Shown here piece by piece: positions 40,220 through 49,024 of a DNA stretch of 64,000 nucleotides (position 1 is its first letter; each line of letters opens with the position of its first letter). The stretch lies in assembly GCA_947629925.1 (NCBI GenBank), contig CANRFO010000004.1, positions 1 to 64,000 on the forward strand. The letters run 5' to 3'. Below the pieces are notes generated by a model. The model was given only the letters and a program-made list of their open reading frames with translations. It was not told the DNA's origin and ran no database searches. This stretch comes from an uncultured Ruminiclostridium sp. Its GTDB lineage: Bacteria; Bacillota; Clostridia; Oscillospirales; Ruminococcaceae. The position numbers and the translations under genes were made by a program.

Positions 40220-42820
40220 TCATACCAGCTTTTTCAAATCATCAAGTATCTGCCATGCATCTCTCGGAGTAAGATCGTCCATATCGAGATTTTTTAATGT
40301 CTGTATAACTTTATTTTTGTTTATTTCGGAAAAATCAAGCTGTAACTTATCATCAGCTTCTTTTTTCAATCTTGATTCAAGGTCTATCTTGCTGTCGCGC
40401 TCCATAAAGGATAAAGCAGTCTTTGCCTCTTCTATGACCTTTTTGGGCAAGCCTGCAAGCTTTGCGACTTCTATGCCGTAGCTGTCGTCGGTCCCGCCTT
40501 CCACTATCTTATGCAGGAATTTGATGTCATCGGCGCGCTTAACAACAGCCACGCTGAAGTTTCTTATACCTTCGTTGTCCTTTTCCAAAGCGATAAGCTC
40601 ATGATAGTGTGTTGCGAAAAGAGTACGGCATCCGATAGATTTTCCGTTTATGTATTCGGCTACGGCTTTGGCTATGCTTATTCCGTCGAAAGTAGACGTT
40701 CCTCTGCCTATTTCGTCCATTATAACAAGACTTTGCCTTGTGGCGCTCGAAAGTATCTCCGCAACCTCGTTCATCTCGACCATAAAAGTTGACTGTCCTG
40801 CGGAAAGGTCGTCGCTGGCGCCGACACGGGTGAATATCTTGTCCACAACGCCGATACGGGCGTATTTTGCAGGCACAAATGAACCTATCTGAGCCATAAG
40901 AGTTATAAGCGCTACCTGACGCATGAAGGTGGATTTACCCGACATATTGGGACCTGTTATCATCAGAAGGCGATTTTGTTTTAAATCAAGATAAGCGTCA
41001 TTCGGCGCAAAAGGAATATCCGTAAGAATTTTTTCTATAACAGGATGACGTCCAGCTTTTATATCAATAACATTCTCAAGGCTTATTTCAGGTTTGACAT
41101 AGTTATTTTCCACTGCGACCTGAGCAAAACAAGAAAGCACATCTATATCGGATATTGCTTCAGCGGTGCATAGAACACTTTCCATGCGCTCGGTAATAAA
41201 ACGGCGTATCTCTGAAAAGATCTGCGCTTCAAGCTTGAGTGACTTGTCGCCTGCTGTCATAAGCTCCTGTTCTATATTTTTAAGCTCTTCGGTGACATAA
41301 CGCTCGCAATTTGCCAAAGTCTGACGACGGATATAATGCTCCGGAGCGCGCTCCGAAGCGCCCTTTGATATTTCTATATAATATCCGAAAACGCGATTAT
41401 AACCAACGCGCAGGGTCTTTATACCTGTCGCTTCACGCTCACGCTCTTCTATTGAGGATAGAATATTTTTACCGCCGCCTGTTATACTGCGAAGGTGGTC
41501 AAGCTCAGCGTTAAATCCATCCTTTATATACCCGCCGTCCTTGGTTGTAACAGGCGGCTCGTCAACTATCGCATTTGAGACAAGCGCAGTTATTTCATCA
41601 TGAGTGCTTACCGCTGCTTTAAGCTTGTTGATAAGCGGCGAATCAAATTTCTCAAGGGCTGACTTCAGTTCGGGAAGCTTTTCGCACGCCTTTCCCAAAG
41701 AAAAAATATCTCTCGGAGTTGCCAGCTTATACGCTACACGGGACATAAGACGTTCAAGGTCATATATGCCGCTCAGTGCTTCTCTGAGCGCTCCAAGCGA
41801 TGTTATATCCGAAGAAAAGTTTTCAACTGCGTCAAGGCGCGCCATTATGCGAGTCTGCTGCATAAGAGGCTGAGTTATATACTGTTTCAGGCGGCGTTTT
41901 CCCATGCCTGTTTTTACTTTGTCAAGGACCCAAAGCAGCGAGCCTCGGCGTTCCTTATTTCGCATTGTTTCGGTAAGCTCAAGATTTCTTCGCGTGGAAA
42001 GGTTAAGCTCCATATACTCGTTTCCGCCGTGGACTATAAACTTGACCGAACGAGGGACTTCGCTTTTGTATGTTTCGTTTATATAATTGAACAAAGCATA
42101 GACAGCTTTCCTGCAAAGCGGCATATTGTCGGGGATAATACCGCTGCTTTCGGTTATGAACTGGCTATTCAGCGCTTCAATATTGGAGGGAGAATAATTT
42201 TCATCAGGAAGTACATCACCTATACAGCGGGAAAGTCTGTCAGCGATAAACTGCTGAACCTCGTCAAGCTTGGTAAACTGCTCATTAAAAAGCATTTCTG
42301 AAGGCATATAATTGCCCAGTTCTCCGATTATTCCCTTTGATAGTTCAGAATCGCTCTTCCCGCTTTTTTCAAGAAGATGTATCTCACCTGTTGAAACATC
42401 TGCAAACACAAGCCCGCAGGATTTTTCCTCGCGGAAAAGACAAAGAATAAAATTGTTTCTGTCTTCGTCCAACATTCCCTCTTCAATTACCGTACCTGGA
42501 GTAATTATACGCACGACCTCACGGCGCACAAGACCTTTCGCAAGAGACGGATCTTCAACTTGCTCACAGATAGCCAAACGGTGCCCGTTCTCAACTATGC
42601 GCTTTATGTACTGTGTGCAGGCATGGTGAGGCACTCCGCACATGGGAACGCCCGCGCGGGAAGTAAGAGCAAGTTCAAGCTCCTTGGACATTTTTTCCGC
42701 ATCATCGGCGAACATCTCATAAAAATCCCCCAGCCTGAAAAAAAGAATATAATTGGGATACTCAGCGCGTATCTGATTATACTGCGCCAGCATGGGGGTA
42801 ACTTTTTCTTCCTTTTCCAA
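40220..42820 (-). CDS. mutS: DNA mismatch repair protein MutS
   Basis: An 866-residue mismatch-recognition ATPase. The mismatch-contacting Phe-x-Glu is in FFRLGDFYEMF near residue 25. The ATPase core has GPNMSGKSTFMRQ near 607, the Walker B VIMDEIGRGTSTFDG, and ATHYHEL. I prefer a TTG start (42818-42820) that gives the normal N-terminus (EKEEKVTPMLAQY) and has an AGGCAGG element eight bases upstream. An ATG 16 codons earlier (42868) lacks a ribosome-binding site but cannot be excluded. It is co-directional with mutL. Confidence 0.93.
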   Translation of the reverse strand: MEKEEKVTPMLAQYNQIRAEYPNYILFFRLGDFYEMFADDAEKMSKELELALTSRAGVPMCGVPHHACTQYIKRIVENGHRLAICEQVEDPSLAKGLVRREVVRIITPGTVIEEGMLDEDRNNFILCLFREEKSCGLVFADVSTGEIHLLEKSGKSDSELSKGIIGELGNYMPSEMLFNEQFTKLDEVQQFIADRLSRCIGDVLPDENYSPSNIEALNSQFITESSGIIPDNMPLCRKAVYALFNYINETYKSEVPRSVKFIVHGGNEYMELNLSTRRNLELTETMRNKERRGSLLWVLDKVKTGMGKRRLKQYITQPLMQQTRIMARLDAVENFSSDITSLGALREALSGIYDLERLMSRVAYKLATPRDIFSLGKACEKLPELKSALEKFDSPLINKLKAAVSTHDEITALVSNAIVDEPPVTTKDGGYIKDGFNAELDHLRSITGGGKNILSSIEEREREATGIKTLRVGYNRVFGYYIEISKGASERAPEHYIRRQTLANCERYVTEELKNIEQELMTAGDKSLKLEAQIFSEIRRFITERMESVLCTAEAISDIDVLSCFAQVAVENNYVKPEISLENVIDIKAGRHPVIEKILTDIPFAPNDAYLDLKQNRLLMITGPNMSGKSTFMRQVALITLMAQIGSFVPAKYARIGVVDKIFTRVGASDDLSAGQSTFMVEMNEVAEILSSATRQSLVIMDEIGRGTSTFDGISIAKAVAEYINGKSIGCRTLFATHYHELIALEKDNEGIRNFSVAVVKRADDIKFLHKIVEGGTDDSYGIEVAKLAGLPKKVIEEAKTALSFMERDSKIDLESRLKKEADDKLQLDFSEINKNKVIQTLKNLDMDDLTPRDAWQILDDLKKLV

Positions 42821-42903
42821 AATACATACCTGCCTTGATGTTTTATTATGACAATCATTCATTCTCATTGACAGAGAGTCTGAAGTTTTTGATCAAACGT
42901 TTT

Positions 42904-42927
42904 ATAGCCCGAACAAGTCCGGGCTAT
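42904..42927 (-). other. Hairpin between ylbF and mutS
   Basis: ATAGCCCG (42904-42911) pairs with CGGGCTAT (42920-42927) around an 8-base loop. No U-run follows on the minus strand, so it does not look like a terminator. It could protect an RNA end or partially separate ylbF from mutS expression. Confidence 0.4.
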
Positions 42928-42941
42928 TCAGTGATGATGTT

Positions 42942-43355
42942 TTAATGACAGCCGCTGCAAGTGGAACAGTCAGATGTGCAGCCGCTAGGTCTGTACTGGC
43001 AGGTATCGGGATCTTCTCCGTCACAGCAGAGGGAAATTATGCCCTGGATTTCCTGAAGGAGCTGGTCGATTGCGCCTTTCATAACAGCGAAATTTGCCAT
43101 ATTTGCATTTTCCATAACCTTTGCATAGCTCTCCTGAAGTTCAGCGTTAAGACGCTGGACTTTCTCGTCGTCGCGGGAATCATCAGGCTTGTTCATTTCA
43201 AGCTGAAGATTCTGACGCTTCAGGTTAAATTCTCCGATAAGCTGCTGAAGCGCTTCGTCCTTATCGTTGGCTTCTTTTGCCTCGATATATGCCTTATAGC
43301 GTTCATCATTCTGTATTGCCTTTCCAAGTTCTCTTGCAGCCTTGATCGCATCCAT
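42942..43355 (-). CDS. ylbF: YlbF/YmcA-family protein with a seven-cysteine tail
   Basis: A 137-residue helical protein of the YlbF/YmcA family. In Bacillus these form the Ric complex with YaaT, which binds [4Fe-4S] clusters and promotes RNase Y-dependent mRNA maturation. Residues 1-105 match the helical domain (ARELGKAIQNDERYKAYIEAKE). The last 28 residues carry seven Cys (110, 111, 119, 126, 130, 133, 136), a likely metal or cluster site. The neighbours miaB and mutS give no direct link, although miaB is itself an Fe-S enzyme. Confidence 0.85.
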   Translation of the reverse strand: MDAIKAARELGKAIQNDERYKAYIEAKEANDKDEALQQLIGEFNLKRQNLQLEMNKPDDSRDDEKVQRLNAELQESYAKVMENANMANFAVMKGAIDQLLQEIQGIISLCCDGEDPDTCQYRPSGCTSDCSTCSGCH

Positions 43356-43378
43356 AATATTTTTTCCTTTCTTTCACT

Positions 43379-44782
43379 TCAGTTTATTTTTTCACCTATC
43401 AGCGCCCATGGGAGCGCCTTGGTAATTTTTACGTTCACAAAAGTTCCTATATCGTTTTCTGTTCCGTTGAAATCAACTATTATATTCTGCCTTGATTTGC
43501 CTGTATAATACTTTTTGTCAGTTCTTCCCTCTCCGTCGCAAAGAACGTTCAGTATCTTTCCCTCGTACTTCATATAACTTTCGCTTCCGCACTGTCCCTG
43601 CACTTCAAGAAGCTCACGAAACCACTTGCCTTTTTCGTCAGAGCTTACAGGATCTTCCATTTGGGCCGCCTTTGTGCCTAAACGCGGACTGTAAATAAAA
43701 GTAAAAGCTGAGTCAAAACGCACTTGTTTCATAAGAGACAGTGTTTCTTCAAAATCTTCACGAAGTTCACCCGGGAAACCGACAATAATATCAGTGGTAA
43801 GGTTTAAATCTGGAATGCGGTTCCTTGCGTAATCAACAAGCTGTAAATAATGTTCTCTTGTATAGCCGCGGTTCATAGCCTTCAATATTCTATCGCTTCC
43901 GCACTGAACAGGAAGGTGAATATGATGACAAATATGACTGCTTTCAGCTATAACGTCAATAAGCCGTTTTGTACAGTCCTTAGGGTGGGACGTCATAAAC
44001 TCTATCCTGAATTCACCCTCCAGACTGTCCAGACGTTTTAAAAGCTCAGGGAAATCCACATCTGTTCCTTTTCCATAGGAATTTACGTTCTGTCCAAGAA
44101 GGAGAATATCTTTACAGCCGTCAGAGATGAGGGCTTTAACTTCATCAATTATATCTGACGGAGCGCGGGAACGCTCTCTACCTCTAACATAAGGAACAAC
44201 ACAATATGTACAGAAGTTATTGCAGCCATACATTATTGGAACGCTTGCCTTTATTTTGCTTTCTCTTTTTACAGGCAGACCTTCAGCTATGATCCCATCA
44301 CTTTCGGTTATATCTAATACCCTGCCTCCCTCAAAAACAATGCTGCACAAAAGCTGAGGAAGAGTATGAAGAACGTGGGTACCAAAAATCATATCAACAA
44401 AAGGAAAGGTTTTTTGAAGACGTTTTGCGGTTTCTTCCTGCTGAACCATACAACCACATACGGCAATTATAAGGTCGGGATTTTTCTTTTTCAGGTGCTT
44501 CAGCGCGCCAACATTACCGAAAACGCGCTCAACGGCATTCTCGCGTACCGCACAGGTGTTGAATAATATAAGATCGGCTTTTGCAGTATCTTCGGTAAAA
44601 TCATAGCCCATTTCAGACAGTATGCCCTTTATTCGCTCACCGTCACTTACATTCTGCTGGCAACCGTAGCTATGTACATACGCTAAAGGAGGAGTAGATC
44701 TTATATGAAAAGCGGATCGGATCTTCTGTATGTATATGCGCTGCTCTTCAAGTTCTTCCGATGTAACTGTTCTTACAGACAA
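43379..44782 (-). CDS. miaB: tRNA methylthiotransferase MiaB
   Basis: A 467-residue radical-SAM enzyme that converts i6A37 of tRNA to ms2i6A37. It has an N-terminal UPF0004 domain with three cluster Cys (SYGCQQN, FNTCAVRE and VCGCM), a radical-SAM motif CNNFCTYCVVPYVRGRERSR near residue 183, and a C-terminal TRAM domain ending before ALIGEKIN. The start chosen is TTG (44780-44782), with AAAGGAAG at a suitable distance. A longer ATG-initiated frame would run into the comF gene and adds 54 residues unlike the family. The pathway partner MiaA is in the same run. Confidence 0.94.
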   Translation of the reverse strand: MSVRTVTSEELEEQRIYIQKIRSAFHIRSTPPLAYVHSYGCQQNVSDGERIKGILSEMGYDFTEDTAKADLILFNTCAVRENAVERVFGNVGALKHLKKKNPDLIIAVCGCMVQQEETAKRLQKTFPFVDMIFGTHVLHTLPQLLCSIVFEGGRVLDITESDGIIAEGLPVKRESKIKASVPIMYGCNNFCTYCVVPYVRGRERSRAPSDIIDEVKALISDGCKDILLLGQNVNSYGKGTDVDFPELLKRLDSLEGEFRIEFMTSHPKDCTKRLIDVIAESSHICHHIHLPVQCGSDRILKAMNRGYTREHYLQLVDYARNRIPDLNLTTDIIVGFPGELREDFEETLSLMKQVRFDSAFTFIYSPRLGTKAAQMEDPVSSDEKGKWFRELLEVQGQCGSESYMKYEGKILNVLCDGEGRTDKKYYTGKSRQNIIVDFNGTENDIGTFVNVKITKALPWALIGEKIN

Positions 44783-44838
44783 AAATGTTCTTCCTTTCAA
44801 ATCTTTATATGTAATTATATCATAAATTTCTGCTGTTT

Positions 44839-45498
44839 TCAAGTAAGCATTGCGGTTTTTGCAAAAACAGAGGCGGCAACAAAAACAGCTCCCGATCCCT
44901 TTAAAACCTTTGCCGCTTCGGAAACAGTGCTTCCGGTAGTGCATACGTCATCAATTATAAGTACTGACCTTCCGTAAAGGTTTTTAATGTTGCAAGCTGC
45001 AAAAATATCTTTCATATTCTCACGGCGTTCCTTTGCAGAAAGGGTTTTCTGTTCCTTAGCATCTCTTGTCTTTCTCAGGAACGCTTTACAGGGTTTTCCC
45101 GAAAGCTTGGCAAGTTCTTTTGCTATAAGCTTTGTCTGGTTGTAACCACGGCGGTTAATATCCTTTCGACGCATCGGAATATATGTGATGAAATCAATAT
45201 TACTGAGCGATCCCGAAGACAACAAGGACTGAAAAATCATAAATGCAGCAGCAGACAGAGCATAACCGCTGCTTTCGTTTTTCATCTTGTAAATAAAAGG
45301 AATGCTGTAATCGTCATACGTTGTAACTGCGGTAAAAAAATCCACATTTTGTATATCCTCTTGTTCAGGCGGAGCGGAAAGCTTGTCCCTGCACGCACTG
45401 CAAAAATATTCGTCAAAAGAGATGTAACTGTCGCAGAAAGGACAGCGATTGGGATATACTATATCAAGAACAAGGCGCTTTAAAAGATAAGCATTCAT
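44839..45498 (-). CDS. comF: ComF-family phosphoribosyltransferase-like protein
   Basis: A 219-residue ComF/GntX family protein. An N-terminal zinc-finger-like segment (CPFCDSY ... FCSACRDKL, residues 18-40) is followed by a PRTase fold with the PRPP-like loop VLIIDDVCTTGST near residue 178. In naturally competent bacteria ComF helps take up or process single-stranded DNA. ComFA is not adjacent; the neighbouring recD2 helicase is compatible with a DNA-processing role. GGAAG lies shortly before the ATG. Confidence 0.88.
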   Translation of the reverse strand: MNAYLLKRLVLDIVYPNRCPFCDSYISFDEYFCSACRDKLSAPPEQEDIQNVDFFTAVTTYDDYSIPFIYKMKNESSGYALSAAAFMIFQSLLSSGSLSNIDFITYIPMRRKDINRRGYNQTKLIAKELAKLSGKPCKAFLRKTRDAKEQKTLSAKERRENMKDIFAACNIKNLYGRSVLIIDDVCTTGSTVSEAAKVLKGSGAVFVAASVFAKTAMLT

Positions 45499-45530
45499 TT
45501 TTTCACTTCCGATAAAGAATTTCAGGGCTG

Positions 45531-47744
45531 CTAATCGCTCTCGCCGTTCATACTTCTGAGCAGCATCGCCTTTATGCAGGAATAACGCAGAGTACGTCTG
45601 TCGTTTTGCACCATTGAATAGACCTGCTGTTTTTTTCCTATGATTATTATTATATTTTTTGCACGGGTAACACCTGTGTAAAGAAGATTTCGATATTCGA
45701 GGTTTTTGCTGACCGAGGACAAAGGCATTATGACAGCGTTATACTCGCTTCCCTGACTTTTATGGATAGTAACAGCATAGGCAAGGTCAAGCTTCCTCAG
45801 CATATCAGGAGTATAGCTTGCCCGTCTTCCGTCGTAATTTACAACCACGTTTCCGCTGTATTTGTCTATCTCATCTATATACCCTATGTCGCCGTTAAAG
45901 ATACCTCTTCCGTATTCTGAGCCTTTATTCCACTCTATGTCGTAATCGTTCTTTATTTGCATAACTTTATCGCCTGTGCGGAAAACAGTTTCATATACCT
46001 TTACCTCGTCCTTTCCCTTTGATGGAGGATTGAGAGCAAGCTGAAGCTCACGGTTGAGTTCTTTAGTTCCTGCTCTTCCGAGGCGAGTGGGAGTCAATAC
46101 CTGTATATCCTCAAGGGGAGAATAACCGTAGGTTTTAGGAAGGCGAGTTTTTGTAAGTTCTATTATAAGCTTGGGGATGTTCTCTTCATCTTGGCAGGGC
46201 ATAAAGAAAAAGTCGTTTTTTCGGTCGTCAAGGTCAGGATTTTCACCCTTAACAATACGGTGAGCATTAGTGACGATAAGGCTTTCAGCCGCCTGACGAA
46301 AAATCTCCGTAAGCTCAACGCTCGGTATCTCTCCGCTTGCCAAAAGGTCACGCAGAACATTACCTGCGCCGACTGAAGGAAGCTGATTGCTGTCACCTAC
46401 CATTATAAGGGAAGCAGAGGGCTTCAGAGCACGGAGGAGCGCTTCAAACAACAATACGTCTACCATTGACATTTCATCAACTATTACAACATCTGCTTTA
46501 AGATTGTTTTTTTCGTTTTTCTTGAATTTAAGCTTGTCGCCCGATTCAAAATCCACTTCAAGCAGACGGTGTATCGTTCTGGCATTTTCACCGGTAAGTT
46601 CGCTCATTCTTTTGGCGGCGCGTCCTGTCGGCGCTGCAAGCGATATACTGCGCTTTTGCTGTTTCAAAAGACGAATAACACCGTTGAGCGTAGTCGTTTT
46701 ACCTGTTCCAGGACCGCCTGTAAGAATAAACAGCTTATTTGCTATACAGCCGTTTATAGCAGCTTTTTGAAGGGTTTCGTATTTTATGTTTTCAGTGAAC
46801 TCCACTCCTGCTATTTCTTCAGAAAGGTCTTTTATGATAGGAACTGACGTTTTCAGCATTTCCGAAAGGCGCTGAGCTATATAACATTCTGCCCTATAAT
46901 ATTCTTTAAGATAAAGATAGTCTCGTTCTCCAAGACGCAATATCTCAGTCTGTCCGCTTTTTACAGACTCGTCTATACCTCTGTGGACAGCTTCGCTGCC
47001 TAAGCTTAAAAAAGACATTGCCGCTTCCGCGGCTTTTTTCATAGGCAGGCAGGTATGCCCTGCGTTGGCGTTTTCGCGAAGTATGTACAAAACTGCGGCA
47101 ATAACGCGGTTAACGTTGTCTGCACCTATGCCTTCAGAGTTTGCTATCGCATCAGCCTGCTCAAAATCTACGCCAAGCTCTTCATCACACAATATATACG
47201 GATTTTCGCGTATAAAAGCAATCGAGGCAGATTCGTACTTTTTCCATACCGCGGCAGCCACAGCAGGAGTAATATTAAACTTTTGCAGATACTCTACAAC
47301 ATTTTTCATTCCGCTGAGCTTTCGGTACTCGGAGCTTATAAACAGCGCGCGGTCGCCTGTAACTCCTTTTAATTCAGCAAGGCGCAGAGGGTCGTTTTCT
47401 ATTATATCAAGAGCTTCATCACCGTAATTGTCAACGATTTTTTTCGCAAGTGAGGGTCCGACGCCTTTTATTATGCCTGAACCCAGATACTTTCGTATCT
47501 CGGCGGGCGTAGAGGGAGGGGTTCGGGTACAGCTTACAGCACGAAACTGCCTCCCGTATTTTGAGCTTGTTGTGTAGCTGCCGTACAGCTCCAGACGCTC
47601 TCCCTCGGAAATATCCCCAAGCTCGCCGACAACTGTTATCATAACGCCGCCGCTGTCAAGGTCAAAAACTATGTAACCGCTGTCAAGATTTTTAAATATG
47701 ACTGCGTCAACACTTCCGTTTATTTTTTCAAGAATTTCTTCCAT
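45531..47744 (-). CDS. recD2: ATP-dependent RecD2-type DNA helicase
   Basis: A 737-residue superfamily 1B 5'-3' helicase. An N-terminal OB-like part (EEILEKINGSVDAVIFKNLDSGY in parts) and helix-hairpin-helix elements come first. Then come motif I TGGPGTGKTTTLNG near residue 345, motif II VDEMSMVD, PTGRAAKRMSE, and the C-terminal TIHKSQGSEYN near 680. It is the RecB/C-independent form that protects against mismatch- and replication-linked damage, consistent with mutS/mutL downstream. The ATG at 47744 gives the family N-terminus. An AAGGG lies nearly on top of it, so coupling to the small upstream ORF that overlaps by 17 bases is likely. Confidence 0.93.
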   Translation of the reverse strand: MEEILEKINGSVDAVIFKNLDSGYIVFDLDSGGVMITVVGELGDISEGERLELYGSYTTSSKYGRQFRAVSCTRTPPSTPAEIRKYLGSGIIKGVGPSLAKKIVDNYGDEALDIIENDPLRLAELKGVTGDRALFISSEYRKLSGMKNVVEYLQKFNITPAVAAAVWKKYESASIAFIRENPYILCDEELGVDFEQADAIANSEGIGADNVNRVIAAVLYILRENANAGHTCLPMKKAAEAAMSFLSLGSEAVHRGIDESVKSGQTEILRLGERDYLYLKEYYRAECYIAQRLSEMLKTSVPIIKDLSEEIAGVEFTENIKYETLQKAAINGCIANKLFILTGGPGTGKTTTLNGVIRLLKQQKRSISLAAPTGRAAKRMSELTGENARTIHRLLEVDFESGDKLKFKKNEKNNLKADVVIVDEMSMVDVLLFEALLRALKPSASLIMVGDSNQLPSVGAGNVLRDLLASGEIPSVELTEIFRQAAESLIVTNAHRIVKGENPDLDDRKNDFFFMPCQDEENIPKLIIELTKTRLPKTYGYSPLEDIQVLTPTRLGRAGTKELNRELQLALNPPSKGKDEVKVYETVFRTGDKVMQIKNDYDIEWNKGSEYGRGIFNGDIGYIDEIDKYSGNVVVNYDGRRASYTPDMLRKLDLAYAVTIHKSQGSEYNAVIMPLSSVSKNLEYRNLLYTGVTRAKNIIIIIGKKQQVYSMVQNDRRTLRYSCIKAMLLRSMNGESD

Positions 47745-47883
47745 ACCCTTGTTCTCTCGATTTATTTTTTTGTCTAAACATACATGACAGCTTTTCCACA
47801 ATGCAGGAATACAAAAAACGCAAAAAGACGCCTCCGCCCAAAATCCCACAGAACACCGAAAGGAAAAACCATACAAACTGCAT
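47728..47883 (-). CDS. Small membrane protein overlapping the recD2 start (51 aa)
   Basis: A 51-codon frame begins at 47883 with an excellent ribosome-binding site GAGGTGA six bases upstream. It has a hydrophobic N-terminal segment (FVWFFLSVFCGILGGGVFL, residues 3-21) and a basic C-terminal half (MFRQKNKSREQGYGRN). It overlaps the first 17 bases of recD2, whose own site is badly spaced, so its translation may drive recD2. I recognise no family. The alternative is a non-coding leader with an incidental site. Confidence 0.5.
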   Translation of the reverse strand: MQFVWFFLSVFCGILGGGVFLRFLYSCIVEKLSCMFRQKNKSREQGYGRNS

Positions 47884-47927
47884 AAAATATCACCTCAGCG
47901 TATTTTATGCAGTAAACCGAAAACACG

Positions 47928-48893
47928 TTACATTTTACATAGAATGGCGTTCCAGTCCTCTTTTTCGGTTATGCTCAATATCTCAATATTATTTTCAGTT
48001 AAAGCCGTCTTTACCTCGTCAAGGCGCTGTGTTATTATGCCTGATACTATCAGAGTTCCGTTTTCTTTCAGAAATCCCCTGAACAAAGGAGACATGGCGA
48101 TAATCACATCTGCGACGATATTTGCTGTGATAATGTCATAACCTGTGCCTATTTTTTCACGCAGGGACTTATCATCAATTATATTTCCGCAGTAGACGGT
48201 ATATTTTGTTTTGTCAAAGCCGTTCTGCTCTATGTTTTCAGAAGCGGTATTCACAGCGTTCTGAAATACATCGGTAAGTGTCACGCTTTTTGCTCCCAGC
48301 AAGAGAGCGGCAATTGACAGGATACCGCTGCCGCAGCCTAAGTCCAACAAACGTTCTCCGCCCTTTATCTGCTGTTCAAGCAGTTCCATAACAAGGCGGG
48401 TGGTGTGGTGCTGACCTGTTCCGAAGGAAGAGGCGGGGTCGATCTCAAGAATTTTTCTGCCGCCGCTGTCATTTACTTCCTCCCAAGTTGGCTTTATTAT
48501 CAGCTTTTCACCTACATTAAAGGGCTTATAATACTGTTTCCAGTTGTTCGCCCAATCTTCCTCGCTCACATTGTCGGTTTCGATTTCAAGAGAGCCGTAA
48601 AAGTTGTCGGTATCTTTTGCTTTTATTTCGGAAAGAGCGCCTTTCAGTGCGGAAAACATCTCTGCTCCCTGCTCATTTTGCTGAAGATAAAGGGTTATGT
48701 GTGTCTTTACGTTTTTCAAGTTCATAAGACTGTCGTCAACATAATCCCAGTTCATATCCTTGTTTTCAAGAAAATCCTCAAAATCGGCGCTGTCGTGTAT
48801 CTCAAAGCCTGTTATCCCAAGCTCGCTGACAAGAGAGGTGAGAGGATAGACAGCCTGCGAATTTGTGTATACGTTTATTTTTTTGAAGTCCAT
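47928..48893 (-). CDS. prmA: Ribosomal protein L11 methyltransferase
   Basis: A 321-residue PrmA that trimethylates ribosomal protein L11. The N-terminal L11-binding domain covers about residues 1-130 (NVSEEDWANNWKQYYKPF). The SAM-binding core has LLDLGCGSGILSIAA near 185 and ITANIVADVIIAM near 251. PASSFGTGQHHTT is diagnostic of the family. GGAGGAG precedes the ATG. It is the first gene of the long minus-strand run ending at transketolase. Confidence 0.94.
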   Translation of the reverse strand: MDFKKINVYTNSQAVYPLTSLVSELGITGFEIHDSADFEDFLENKDMNWDYVDDSLMNLKNVKTHITLYLQQNEQGAEMFSALKGALSEIKAKDTDNFYGSLEIETDNVSEEDWANNWKQYYKPFNVGEKLIIKPTWEEVNDSGGRKILEIDPASSFGTGQHHTTRLVMELLEQQIKGGERLLDLGCGSGILSIAALLLGAKSVTLTDVFQNAVNTASENIEQNGFDKTKYTVYCGNIIDDKSLREKIGTGYDIITANIVADVIIAMSPLFRGFLKENGTLIVSGIITQRLDEVKTALTENNIEILSITEKEDWNAILCKM

Positions 48894-48934
48894 TTGCTCC
48901 TCCGAAAAAGAATATGTTGTATATGTTCTTTTCT

Positions 48935-48963
48935 ATTATGCAATATTTTGAAGAAAAATTCAA
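48935..48963 (-). promoter_or_regulatory. Promoter of prmA
   Basis: TTGAAT (complement of 48958-48963), a 17-bp spacer and CATAAT (complement of 48935-48940). Transcription would start near 48928. Confidence 0.65.
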
Positions 48964-48983
48964 TAGAGATAAGGAAAAAAATT

Positions 48984-49019
48984 AAAAAATTTCCGCTCTG
49001 TACAAAACAGAACGGAAAA
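48984..49019 (-). terminator. Terminator of folT-proC
   Basis: TTTCCGCTCTGT pairs with ACAGAACGGAAA (one mismatch) around a short A-rich loop. On the minus strand it is followed by a long U-rich stretch (complement of 48974-48989). It directly follows the proC stop codon. Confidence 0.85.
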
Positions 49020-49024
49020 TAATT

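Noticed and set aside
42904-42927. Hairpin considered as a terminator between ylbF and mutS
   Set aside because: No U-run follows on either strand, so it is listed only as a structure.
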